Source of the DNA: Areca catechu
Taxonomy: Eukaryota; Streptophyta; Magnoliopsida; Arecales; Arecaceae
Length of the DNA: 64,000 nucleotides
Assembly: GCA_021397845.1 (NCBI GenBank)
Contig: CM038039.1
Coordinates: 179,092,526 to 179,156,525 of the forward strand
Direction of reading: 5' to 3'
Below the pieces are notes generated by a model that was not told the DNA's origin, did no database searches, and worked only from the letters and a program-made list of their open reading frames with translations. Positions 34,014 through 44,632 of this stretch are shown in pieces; position 1 is the stretch's first letter; each line of letters starts with the position of its first letter. The translations under genes and the position numbers were made by a program.

Positions 34014-34800
34014 ATTCTCTCGGGGTGGGAGGAACTCGACCCTGTCGAGTATGGATCAAGCTGGCTCTGGTATCTCTCCAAGAGGTCTGGGTCTAATTCT
34101 TGTAATTCTTCTCGGGAGATCCAAGAGTTATCAGAATCTGGCCTTCCTTGCCAGCGGACCAGGTATCTTTGGTATCCTCGATTACGAGTAGAGATAACCT
34201 GATCATCCAGGATCTTTTCAATCTGCTCTTTCCTTACAGGCCAGTTTGTTGGTGGACACACAGGGTTGGGTTCACTCTCAAGAGCAGGATTAGGCTCAAA
34301 AAGGCTCACTGGGAATCACAGCTGGCTCTCTATACTCTACTAGGTCTGTAATGTTGAAAGTGGAGATAATGCCTAGTTCTGAAGGCAACTCGAGCACATA
34401 GGCATTGGACCCTACTCTCTTCACTACTCTAAATGGTCCAGCTCCTCTAGCATGTAACTTTCTAACGATTCCAGGAGAAAACCGCTCAGGCCTTAACCAA
34501 ATCATTACATAGTCTCTCTCAACAAAAGTTTTGACTCGCCTTTGAGAATCAGCCAACTTCTTATAAGTTTCATTACTTAAATTTATTTTGGCATGAATTT
34601 CTTTATGCAAGTCCTTTACATGCTATGCAAGTGCATCAAGAGACTTGTATGTGTGGACTAATAGTGAAATCAGATCAAGTGGTGTGTGAGGCTTGTATCC
34701 ATGAACAATTTCAAAGGGACTCTAGCCTATAGACCTATTGATCGAAACATTATATGCAAATTTAGTCCTGGACAAAATACAAATCCCAATTCCTGGTGCT
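33956..34800 (-). pseudogene. G2 integrase C-terminus, chromodomain and LTR-encoded basic tail
   Basis: From about 34790 leftward on the minus strand: KFAYN, SPFEIVHGYK, DLHKEIHAKI (34610 on), RDYVMIWLRPERF, KLHARGAGPF and YVLELPSELGI. This is the C-terminal part of a gypsy integrase. A frameshift near 34300 leads to a chromodomain (VISTRNRGYQRYLVRWQGRP and NSWISREEL, about 34210-34090). Chromodomains steer integration by binding histone marks. The frame continues across the LTR border at 34013 and ends at 33956 with the tail TRLRRRLQ. Stops occur upstream near 34625 and 34725, so it is broken. Confidence 0.82.
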
Positions 34801-34974
34801 CTCAATCAAACCAAAATCTGAGTCAAAGCCTAGTAAAGGGTCAAGAAAAACTAAACTAGACTGACGACGCATTCCTAAAGAATGGACTTTATTCCAAAGG
34901 AACCCTAGGTCTAAACCTAACAAACTACGGCTCTCTAGGTTTGACCTTGGGTTGGAGGATGGCATGCAGAGCAT
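34762..34974 (-). other. Linker with a 70-codon frame shared by G2 and G3
   Basis: Between the two integrase pieces lies a segment that does not match integrase. It reads as an open 70-codon frame (MLCMPSS to WDLYFVQD), matching 17404-17616 of G3 with about seven amino-acid differences. It overlaps the end of the gag-integrase frame. It may be coding or merely young shared sequence. I assign no function. Confidence 0.35.
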
Positions 34975-36755
34975 GAAAACTTATTATGGATGCCTAGTAG
35001 GTGCCATAAGGTCTTCCAGAAGTAGGTGGAAAACCAAATAGGTTCTAAGGAGTCTTGCAACCTAGAGATCTCAGTAAAGTGTAATCCCATAGCTCTAGAA
35101 ACATGAGAAGATTCAGGGAAGGGTAGGAAATAAGAATCAGAGTTTTGAGGTGGCTTATCAGAAACAAGAAACAAACCTTGGTTATTCAAGATGACCTTAA
35201 AATGAGGACATTGTTCTATAGGTGCACTCATCCAAACCTCATGATTTTCTCTAGGAGGGTCTACAAGTGCAAGCTCTAGGGTAGGCTGGGTGCTCCTAGA
35301 AGGTGGAAGGTTATCAGGAAGGTCTTCGGAATGTTTATCTAAAAAGTCCTCTAAGCTACTTTCTTTTTCTTGTTCTTGGACCTTTTCAATGGGCAATTCT
35401 TGTGAACCCCTTCCTTCTTCACACTTCTCTACCAGATTTGACTCAGGGGCGTCTTCTTTGGATTCCTCAATGAGTTCAGGGGTATTCTCACTTAAACATT
35501 CATTGGGTGTAATTTCTTCTTCCTGAACTTCCTCAAAAGGGTCTTCTCTTAGGGTTAGCTCCTGAATTCCTTGAGTGGCAGGGGTCCCCTCAATAACCCC
35601 ATTAGGTAGGAGTTGGTTAATTGAATTATCGGGAGAGATATCCTCAAATTCTTCTTCTTCATATTCATCTATCAAACTTATGTCAGGCTCATATATTTCT
35701 TCCTCAATCTCACTGAAAGGTTTTAATCTATTCTCCTTTGATTCCTCTTTAAGTATGGCTCTGGTCGGGTCAACTAATTTTGGGATGACCATGCCTAACT
35801 CCTTCTCAGTGTTATCCTTTTGGTCAAGAGGTGACACAATTGGGAATTGACAAACAAGAGTCTGGTTCACTACGGGTGTCGGATCAATCGGAACTTGACT
35901 CAAGTTGGTAGAGGTTGGCTTTAAGTCCAAAGTACTTGATTGATTATATCTTAAAGACCACTCATAGTCTTGGGCTTCTTGGTAGGCTCGGTCTAACTTA
36001 TTGGTCTTTTCAAGGCATAGCTTCCTATAAATGTCTGGGTGTAACCCAACCCTAAACCTCGTTGTGATCTGACCTTCGGTCTCAATGGTATTGCATTTCA
36101 TGTCATACCACTAAAAGTCCTCAATATATTTAGACACAGGCCTATTACCTTGTTGCAATTGGTACCATTGGTCTAAAAGTCTTTTCTCATAGGATCTACC
36201 TAGGTACCTATCTCTCAACTTGCTTCTCATATCTCTCCAAGTATATATTTCCTCTTTTCTTTGATAACACTCATGCTCAATAGCATACCAATGCGACCTA
36301 GCATGTTTGGTGAACTTGGTTTTGGCCAACCTAACTTGTCCTAATTCCGATATGTTAGTGCACTCAAAATATCGATCCATTTGTTCTTCCCACTTAATAT
36401 ATGTCTCTTGTCTTCCATCAAAAGTGGGTGCATAAGGTTCGGTGTTCCTAACAGGTCCCTTTTCTGAGTCAACCAAGTATGGATATAGGCTCCTAGGGAT
36501 ATGCTCGGGATCACGGTATAAGGTCCTCCTAGGCTCCTGGCATGGGTGAGGTTGGGGCCTATTAAATTTTGGATCAGGAGTCCAATCTTGATGTCTACGT
36601 TTCTCAAGTCCCTGGGCTCCGTCTCTAAACTGGGCAAAACCCTCATTCATATCCTGACTCAATTTGGTCATACTTTTGGTAAGAGTTCTAATCATGACCT
36701 CTAAATCAGGTTGGGTTTGACCAGGTTGGTAGGGTACTTCGTTCCGGGTGGACAT
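34935..36755 (-). pseudogene. G2 gag fused to an integrase core fragment
   Basis: The start is set at 36755 (MSTRNEVPYQPG) to match G3. The gag N-terminus and capsid core are present (YIKWEEQMDRYF, LRDRYLGRSYEKRLLDQW near 36400-36130). A TAG at 36111-36113 breaks the frame within the core, which then continues to 34935 (TRFRVGLHPDIY, AYQEAQDYE). The next 220 residues are acidic (many Glu). There is no zinc knuckle. The last 60 or so resemble integrase: SYFLPFPES, FSTYFWKTLWHLLGIH, FSCSAC, then GQT and TAG, the same endpoint as G3. Protease, RT and RNase H are missing between them. The product, if made, would be a gag-like protein with an inactive integrase tail. Confidence 0.83.
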
Positions 36756-37646
36756 GATGATGCAAGCAAGCACACCAAATGAGACTCGACTGAAATGACT
36801 ACGGGCTAACTAGACCTAGAGCCCATACTAGATGCCCAATCAGAGTGGCAAGCTAGCCTGTAGTAACTCGGGACTCAGCCAAGCAGGTGTAAGGGGAGTG
36901 TTTGGTCCCTAATTGCCAATCCTAGACACCAATCAGAGATTGGCCAGGTAGGCGGACCAGCACAAAAGCCCTTCGAGATAGAATCCCTGAACCACCATTC
37001 TAGACACTGAGTACAAAGCACACACAGAGTAACTAAACAAACTGACTCAACATTAGCCTAGACCCGACTTGTTGGTGTCCCTAGCCCACTAGGGCAAATT
37101 AAGTCTAATAAATTTTAAAATTAGGCTTAGGATCGAATGAATGGGTGGTGGTTTTGGGCTAAGAAGAGATTATCAACTCCTCCCCTTATCTTAGATGCTC
37201 AATTGCCCTTAAGATGAATTAGGAGATGATCACTCAAAAAAAATTGAATTGCAGAAATACAAAAATAGAATTGCTGTAATTTAACTCTCATAAATTTCAC
37301 AGAAACTAATAAATTACAGTAAAATTATGTAAAAAATTTTCAATTACACTGGTTCCAGCAAAACAAAAATCATATAATTTGGAGTTACCTATAATGAGAA
37401 AAAATTCCTACAACAGGATAGTTACAGACAGAAAATAGAATGCTTCCCCCGTTTATAATTCCTGCTACGAAGTTGTAACCCAGCGGATCCCCTACACGCC
37501 CTAGGAACACCCCGTGGAATAGGAAGAGGAGGCTTGCACCTCGCTTAGTTCTTAGGACCGGACGTCCTGGGGAGTCTACTTCGAGCAGACAAAGTAAAAA
37601 AGAGAGACACTCAAAACATGCAAGCAAGTCAGAAACCCTAGACAGG
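36756..37646 (-). other. G2 5' leader
   Basis: Non-coding leader of about 0.9 kb, homologous to 14881-15770 of G3. One 96-codon ORF (37385-37675) overlaps the primer site and is not convincing. Confidence 0.65.
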
Positions 37647-37658
37647 GCTCTGATACCA
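37647..37658 (-). promoter_or_regulatory. G2 primer binding site
   Basis: GCTCTGATACCA, the complement of TGGTATCAGAGC, lies 4 bp from the 5' LTR. It is a single copy, unlike G3. Confidence 0.88.
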
Positions 37659-37662
37659 AAAT

Positions 37663-39344
37663 TGATGCAGAACAAAAAGATGATGCGATGCGGAAGTAAA
37701 TTAAAATTAATGTATTTTTTTATTTATTTATTTATTTTTAGAAGTCGGCTTTGACTTAAAGGAAAGATAAACTAATGCTGAAAGAAACTAAGAAATGACA
37801 GAAAGCACAATTAAAAGGAGTGGATTATCAGAGTAACTCAGAAGTAGGATCGCTGGGGATTGAGAAATCCCCAGACCTAGGGTTTACTCCTCTTTCAAGA
37901 AACAGACGAAGAGAGAAGAGAAGGTTTTATACCTGACTGTGATATCTCTCGTTGCTTCAATTGAAGGATACTCTCGAACAGATTGTAGGATCCTTGGAGA
38001 TGAGGTATCTTCGCAATGGATCCTCGGATTGTAGTCCTATGGCAAGGTTGGCCTTCTTCTCGAACTCGGGATCTGGAAGAAGAAGAACAAAAAAAAAGAA
38101 CCAGAAACTCAAAGAAAGACACTGACCTGAGGACTTAATGAAGATTGTTGGATGTAGAAGTTCCGGAGATCTTAATACTGATCTGACTCTTCTTTGAACT
38201 TGCTCTGTAGTTGAAACAGTTGATCTGAACCTGGATGCTGGTGACTGGCTTCGATATGGAAGAGAGGGGCCATGGGATTAAGACGGAAAATTAGGGTTTG
38301 GTGGTGGTGGAGTAGAGATGGGTGGACTAAGCTAGGGTTTTGGGGTTGGAGATCTCACACCTCCTCAAGGTTCCTAGGGAACCCGGATTTACTCCCTCAC
38401 GGAGCTCAACACTTGAATACAAGTGCGGAAGAGAGAAACACAAAGTTGCTCACAAAGAAATTGATTTCATTCATCATTATTTCAAGAGTTACATAGAGTT
38501 GAATATATAGACATAACAAAGAAATAAAATTTCATACACTTCCCATGTGGGACTAATAGGACTAACCCACACTTTAGGCATCAAATTCTCTTCCCAAGAC
38601 TCCTTCCATGAGTGGGCAGCCCAAAAACTCCAAGAAAACTTGAAAATCAGCTCCAAATGGCAGGTTATGGAGGTGTCTCCTAGTATCTCTCCATGAATCA
38701 AGGATTTTTCCTTCATGGTTTGGCTCTTTTGGACACCTCCTAGTCTTGCTCCACAAGTTTAGGCTTCTTCCTTTCATGGCTTTGGCACTTTAGGAAATTT
38801 TTGGGTGCCTCATTGATTTTCTCCCCAAGACATGCTCTCTTTCCTTTTATAACTTGGGTTTTTATGGAACATTATGGGGCACCTCCTTGATCCTCTCTTC
38901 AAGAAAAATTCTTGCCATCCTGGCTTGGGTTTATCTGGAAAGAAGTTGGCTCCTCCTTGGATTGAGGTATCTTGATGGATTTCTCCCCCAAGTGGTGCAT
39001 GAAAGAAGGGACCTGCTTTCTTATGGTGTGGGGACCAAGGCACACTGGATGGAGATGTGGCGCCTCCTGGACTCTGGCGTGTGGCTGGGAGTGTGGCGCC
39101 CACTTGCTTGGTCCTGGAAGAAAATGTGGCACCTTGGAGAAGACCTAGACCACTACTAGGACTTGTATTGAGTCAACATGACTCAACAAAATTTAAATTA
39201 TAGGGAAATACAGACTCAAACTAAAATTGAGTTGACCAAGTCAACCCTTATTACAAAACCAGAAAACCCTAATTCTTCGGGCAATGTCAATCAGAGATCC
39301 AGATGGAGCCCTGAAGTCTTCTTCTGAGTCTGGTGCCCGCACCA
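37663..39344 (-). repeat. G2 5' LTR (1,682 bp)
   Basis: The partner of 32334-34013. It ends GCCCGCACCA at 39344, followed by the target duplication TTCTC (39345-39349). Confidence 0.93.
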
Positions 39345-39349
39345 TTCTC

Positions 39350-39514
39350 GTCATCTACTGACTTGACCGTCGGAGCTCCCTCGCCGGGATCCCCGGCCAG
39401 GGTCTTCTAACCCCCTTTTTTGCAGGTTCTCCGCGGGAAGGGAGGCTCCCTCGCCAGGCGGTCAGGAGGGATCGGCGGATCCATGGCACGGGCACGGCGG
39501 CGAGAGCGGCAACA
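39350..39514 (+). repeat. T 3' LTR, second segment
   Basis: This 165-bp segment matches 21390-21554 and ends CGGCAACA. It completes T's 3' LTR to exactly 1,598 bp. Confidence 0.92.
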
Positions 39515-39759
39515 AAGGAAGAAAGCTTTCTTAAGAAAGAATTTCATTTCATTCATCATCCATTACAAGAGAACTTAGGAGCTTTTATAGATTTTAAGCT
39601 CCCCTTTTAAATTCAAATTACACCTCCTTTCATGGAGAAAATCAAGGGGTGCCCTATGAAGAGAGGAGTGGCCCTTTCAAATTTGAAACTCCTAATTACA
39701 AGAGAGTAAATCAAGGAGGCATCCAAAGAAAGTGGGATGGCTCTTGCAAGGTGGCATCC
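39515..39759. repeat. 245-bp direct duplication flanking T, right copy
   Basis: Second copy of 19712-19956 with the same length and only a few substitutions. It begins immediately after T's last base and continues into the rest of G1's LTR. Confidence 0.88.
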
Positions 39760-40154
39760 CATGGAATTTTCTTGAGTTTATCTTGGGCGAAAATCTTGTT
39801 TGAATTGTCTTGGTGATGTGGCATGATCTCTCCTCCAAGTGGCATGACTTATCCTCCAAGGTGGCATGGTTCAATGATGATGTGGTGCTCCAAGCAGTTG
39901 GTGAAGCTGGTCGCACTTAATCTGGCTTAATTGGAACATAATTCAAGTGGCTCTTGAACCCGACTCAATACAAAGCCTAATTGAACTCTAATTGATCTTT
40001 TAAAATCCAAATTGAAATAAAACAGGATTCAATTATTCAAATAGACATAACTACAGGACTCATAGATTTATTATAGGACTAAAATTCTTAATCTTCTATC
40101 CATGAAGAACTTGGCATTAGTTGAAGCCTCTTCTTGAGCCTGGTGCCCGCACCA
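39760..40154 (-). repeat. G1 5' LTR, right segment
   Basis: Completes G1's LTR. It ends GCCCGCACCA at 40154, where copia C's pol begins. The first codons on the minus strand again encode a basic peptide (TRLKKRLQ). Confidence 0.82.
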
Positions 40155-41254
40155 ATACCTTTATAAAGCTTTTGGTCAATGTTGGATCCATCTTCATCTT
40201 TATCCAATCTGCAAGTTGGGCTCATGGGTGCGTTCATTTGTTTGCTTGACTCCATACCAAACTTTTTGATTATTTCTTTGGTATATTTGGTTTGGTTAAT
40301 AAAGATTCCTTCCTTTATTTGTTTCACTTGAAGTCCAAGGAAGTAGTTAAGTTCATCCATTAGGCTCATTTCAAATTTTCCTTGCATTAACTTAGCAAAT
40401 TCTCTACAAAGAGTTTCATTAGTTGCACCAAATATAATATTATCAACATAAATCTGTATAACTAATAAATCATTATCTTTCTTCTTGATGAAAAGAGTTT
40501 TGTCAACATTTTCTCTTGAAAAATCATTTACAATCAGGAAGGTGCTAAGTCTATTATACCAGGTTCTAGGTGCTTGTTTTAAACCATATAATGCTTTATT
40601 GAGCTTGAAAACATGATTTGGAAAAACATGATTTTCAAAACCTAGTGCCTGTTCTACAAAAACTTGTTCGAATATAAAACCATTCAAGAATGCACTTTTC
40701 ATATCCATTTGAAAAGGTTTGAAATTCATGTAGCAAGCAAATGCAAGAAGTAATCTAATGGCTTCTAGTCTTACTACAGGTGCATATGTTTCATCAAAAT
40801 CTATACCTTCTTCTTGGTTATATCCCTTAGCCACCAATCTAGATTTGTTTCTAATCACATTTCCTTTTTCATCTAACTTGTTTCTATAGATCCATTTGGT
40901 TCCTATGATGGGATGGTCTAATGGTCTTTCAACTAAAGTCCATACCTTATTTCTTTCAAATTGATTTAGTTCTTCATGCATGGCCATCATCCAGTTTGGA
41001 TCAGATTCAGCTTCTTCTAAGGTATAAGATTCTATTTGTGATACAAAGGCTAGATAATCATATGCATCTCTATGTAATGATCTAGTCCTATTACCTTGTG
41101 AAGGATTACCAATATTCAATTCTCTTGGATGAAAAGTTACATACCTTCATTCTCTTGGAAGATCAGCATGATCCTTACTTAATGATTCTTCTCCTTCTTA
41201 AGTTGGTCTTTCTTGGATGCTCATATCTTCCATTTCTTTTTGAAGTGTACCTAC
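40155..41254 (-). pseudogene. pol: C reverse transcriptase fragment
   Basis: A copia RT open from 41119 to the G1 junction. It has WTLVERP, GTKWIYRNKLDEKGN, RLVAKGYNQEEGIDFDETYAPV, MDMKSAFLNG and LYGLKQAPRTWY. The catalytic YVDD reads YVDN (AAT at 40439-40441), which would abolish polymerase activity. After QKLYKGI the frame passes into G1's LTR. Upstream (41120-41254) an in-frame stop separates it from the linker that joins integrase. Confidence 0.87.
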
Positions 41255-43254
41255 TGATAGGGACATAATTATATATTTTATTTCTCCTTATATTTAGTAT
41301 ATTTGATATATTTATTTCCTCATTGTGATGATTAATGCATAAGTTTATGTTTAAGGATTAATTTTCACTTTTGTTTAATTTCGTCCCTTTGATTTTTCAT
41401 AATCTTAGAGTCAGAATTAGAAGAAATGGTCTTCAATGAAGTTGAAGAGCAAGACTTTTGGAATCCAACGGCATAAACGGCATGTGAATCAGACTTCAAT
41501 TGAGCCAGAAATAAAATTTTAAAAAATTAATCCATGAAATAGCACGAAAATTGATGCAGCAATTTGGTTCACAAAATAGCCAGACGGTCCATATCCTCCA
41601 TTGCAGCTGGTCCACAAAATAGATATGTGGACCACAGGCCAAATCGAGCTCCATCTTCATCAGGAGAGCTGCCGGATCTCTTTCCCTCATTGCCGAGAAG
41701 CTCTTCATCGTCCGAGAAGTCGTCGGAGGTCCGAAAATGGCCGAAAATGGATCCAAGGAAGAGCCACCATTTTCTTCTCCACCATGAGGAGCCGCCATGT
41801 CTTCTTCCTCTCTTCACCATGGTGCATGGTCTTCTTCCCATTTTCTTCGCCCATCCTCCATCCACGGTCGTCTTCTTCCGGATCTGTCCTAGATTATCAC
41901 CAACCTCTTCCTCCTATGGTCGTTCAAGCTTCCAATGCATTGGTCATCGCCTCCCTAATGCTTCCACCTACCAATTTCCCATGGGATTCACCTGTGTCGA
42001 TCGTGCACAGTCTTCTTCCCATCTTCTCCGACCAATGAGTTGATGTTCATCCCTTTGGTTGTTGGGAGCTTGGATGTCCGAAGATGAGGGATCGAAAGAG
42101 TTAAACCATGGACTCCAATGGATGCGGGATAACATCGAATACACGATGGTTGAATTGGTCACGGGATCGAAGATAGAGTACCGTAAGAAATTGATACCAG
42201 AGCCCAGCGCTGATTTCCCATGGGGTCTGACTCCTTTATAAATTAGTGTCATCGCCCAACATCAGAGGAGAAGAGGAGAGCAAGAACTAGAGGAGTTCAG
42301 TCCAAAGTAGCATAAACCAGAGGAGCAAAAATTTGAAGGAAACGAGTTCTATAGGAAGAAGGAGATTTCTGTTTTCTACTGGAAGGGAGAAGAATAGCAA
42401 GAGAAATTTTTTGCAGCATTAAAAAGGAAGAAAATCAAATCAACTTTATGTTATTTCCCTTTCCCATGATTGAGTAATTTATTTGTTTCGATTCAAGGGA
42501 CAACAAGCTATGTTAGCATGGTTGTGAGGTTATGATATTAATTTAATATTGTTCTTTTGCTAGATATCTTTGTTTTCTAATTTTTATTATTGATTTATTG
42601 TGTAGTTTAATTGATTAAGAGACCTATTAATTGATTGTCTACTTGATTGATTACTAAACTAAGTTTGTAATTCGTAATTGTTATGCAACTTGGTTAAAGT
42701 AATACTTAGGCAAAATGATTATGATCCCAGTTTTCATCTTTGTCTACAAAGGAAACATAGAATGAATTAAACAATTTATGCTTATCTAATTGTTGTTCAT
42801 CCGTAGCTTCATCCTAGTATATAATGCTATCAATGAATGCATGAGGATTGCTTAATACCAATTGATTCATTGATAAGAATTTAATTTGGACGCTTGACTT
42901 GAATTAATGAATGTAGGGATGATTAGATTTATCTAGCTCCTTGGTAAGTCATCGGCTAAGTATTCAAAGAAAGAATAATATGTTTATATACCAATGATCA
43001 ATCTGCTAACTAGAACAAAACCTCCTTGAATCGAACTTAAATTGAATCTGAACAAATCTAAATTTAATTAAAGTTTTTCCTTATTTGCATAATTAGCTAG
43101 TTAATTTCATAATTATTCAAAACCCCCCGTCTAGTTATTAAATTTGATTATCATATTCAGTCTTTAGGGTTCGACCTGGACTCACTAGTACTGCAAGAAA
43201 TATTACAAGAGCTAGTGAAACAGTAATTAATTTTGGTGAATTCGACAAGCATCA
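41255..43254 (+). mobile_element. S2: solo LTR (2,000 bp) in C pol
   Basis: TGATAGGGACATAATT to CGACAAGCATCA, flanked by CCTAC (41250-41254) and CCTGC (43255-43259), a target duplication with one difference. Removing it rejoins C's linker coding sequence (NDAG then TLQKEME). There is no internal coding region. The right-hand end carries TTCGACCTGGACTCACTAG, as in the U5 ends of Athila-like gypsy LTRs, so a plus orientation is likely. ORFs at 41496-42252 overlap on both strands and are not supported. Confidence 0.8.
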
Positions 43255-44630
43255 CCTGCATCATTGTCTATGTACTTTTCTTTCTTAGAAGATGAAGGGT
43301 TAGTTTCATCAAAAATAACATGCATAGATTCTTCTACAGTAAGAGTTCTTTTATTAAATACTCTATATGCTTTGCTATGTAATAAATAACCAAGAAAAAT
43401 TACTTCATCAGATTTAGCATCAAACTTTCCTAGATTATCTTTACCATTGTTAAGCACAAAGCATTTATAACCAAATACATGAAAGTAATTAATGTTGGAT
43501 TTTTTTCATTCCAAAGCTTATAGGGGCTTTTTTTCAAAATAGGACGAATCAAAATGTGGTTCAAAATATAATAAGCAATGTTCACCACTTATACCCAAAA
43601 GTACCTTGGAAGATTGCTTTCATATAACATTTTTTGGGCTATCTCTTCCAAAGTCCTATTTTTTCTTTCTACAACACTATTTTGTTGTGGTATCCTAAGA
43701 GCAGAGAAGTTATGATCAATACCATTTTCTGTGCAATAATCATCAAAAAACTAATTTTCAAATTCGGTGTCGTGATCACTCATAATTGAAACTATTGAAA
43801 GATTTTTCTGATTAGAAACTTTTTTATGAAATTTTTGAAAGACATTAAAAGTTTCATCTTTATGAGGATAAACAAAATCCTAGTAAATCTAGAAGTCATC
43901 TACTATCATAAGAGCATATTTCATACCACCTAGGCTTGTGGTCCTAGCTGGTCCAAATAAGTCCATGAGAAGTAGCTCAATGGGTCTAGTAGTTGAAATC
44001 ATATTTTTGGGTTTAAAACTCTTCCTAGTTTGTTTAGCCATTTGGCATGCATCACAAACATGATTAAGATCTACTTTAAATTTAGGTATGCCTCTAACTA
44101 GATTCTTGGAAATTAACATGGCAATTGTATGCATGCTAGCATGACCTAATCATCTATGCCAAAGTAAGCAAGACTCCTTAGTCTTAGCATTCATTACAAC
44201 TAGACTGGAACTACATAACATGGCAAGATCATTAAAGTCTACCACATAAATGTTTCCAAGTCTATGTCCAATGAACATACTGCTAGAATCAAACGAGTTT
44301 GTTACAATGCACATAGATGATTCAAAGATAACCTTGAAGCCTTTATCACATAAGTGATAATGCTTAACAAATTATGCTTCAATTTGTCTACTAGCAATAC
44401 ATTTTCAATAAAAGTACAGGGGGTTATTTTGATCTTATCGATTCCAATTATTTTTTCCTTGCCATTGTCTCCAAAAATAACCATACCTCCTTTCATCTCT
44501 AGGATGATAAATTGATCCTTATCACCCATCATATGCCTTGAACAACCATTATCGAGATACCATCTTTTCTTCAATTTTTAGGCTACAAGACATTCCTGCA
44601 AGACAATTAAGAAGTTCTTTTAGGTACCCA
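43255..44630 (-). pseudogene. pol: C protease and integrase, broken
   Basis: Minus-strand pieces in order: protease-like frame 44574-44302 with WYLDNGCSRHMMGD, where the catalytic DSG reads DNG (44548-44550); the integrase N-terminus with CDACQMAKQ and LLLMDLFGPA (44134-43889); core segments near 43600-43760; and the C-terminal part NNGKDNLGKFDAKSDEVIFL (43457 on). Several stops and shifts lie between them. Its role would be integration of C. Confidence 0.8.
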
Positions 44631-44632
44631 AG

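Larger units (their letters stand above)
32334..39344 (-). mobile_element. G2: non-autonomous chromovirus-type gypsy element, complete ends
   Basis: G2 is 7,011 bp on the minus strand, with LTRs 32334-34013 (1,680 bp) and 37663-39344 (1,682 bp) and a perfect target duplication TTCTC (32329-32333 and 39345-39349). Its internal part is only about 3.65 kb: primer site, leader, gag joined to an integrase fragment, a linker, the integrase C-terminus and a chromodomain. Protease, RT and RNase H are absent. G3 shares this layout, so it is a family structure. The LTRs differ only by scattered substitutions and a small repeat-length change, so this is a fairly recent insertion. Confidence 0.92.
19957..39514 (+). 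mobile_element. T: Tat-type Ty3/gypsy element with antisense gene
   Basis: T is a complete plus-strand element of about 12.5 kb once G2 is removed. The order is LTR (1,598 bp), primer site, gag-pol, 119-bp tandem array, antisense spliced gene, 3' LTR. The two parts of the 3' LTR (1,433 + 165 bp, without the target duplication) sum exactly to 1,598. Two RNase H domains in a row, no chromodomain and an extra antisense reading frame in the 3' region are the known marks of the Tat lineage. The LTRs start TGTTACAG and end CGGCAACA and differ at several per cent near their starts. T is therefore older than G2, whose LTRs are more alike. Confidence 0.92.
1..40154 (-). mobile_element. G1: Ty3/gypsy element (5' part), multiply interrupted
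   Basis: G1 is a minus-strand Ty3/gypsy retrotransposon of which only the 5' LTR, leader, gag and the first bases of pol lie in the window. Its pieces are 1-2461 (gag and leader), 18897-18987 (end of leader and primer site), 18988-19956 and 39760-40154 (5' LTR halves). The pieces join once copia A (2462-18891) and Tat element T (19957-39514) are removed. G1 interrupts the RT/RNase H region of copia C at 40154/40155, so C is older. Its LTR starts like those of G2 and G3 (TGGTGCGGGCACC) but is otherwise a different family. The 3' half is beyond the left edge. Confidence 0.8.

Noticed and set aside
34935..35110. Conserved C-terminus of the G2/G3 gag frame as a new protein domain
   Set aside because: FWKTLWHLLG followed by FSxSA aligns in order with the usual gypsy integrase core, so it is an integrase remnant rather than a new domain.
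41496..42252. ORFs of up to 159 codons on both strands in S2
   Set aside because: They overlap each other on opposite strands within a solo LTR, and no domain is visible.
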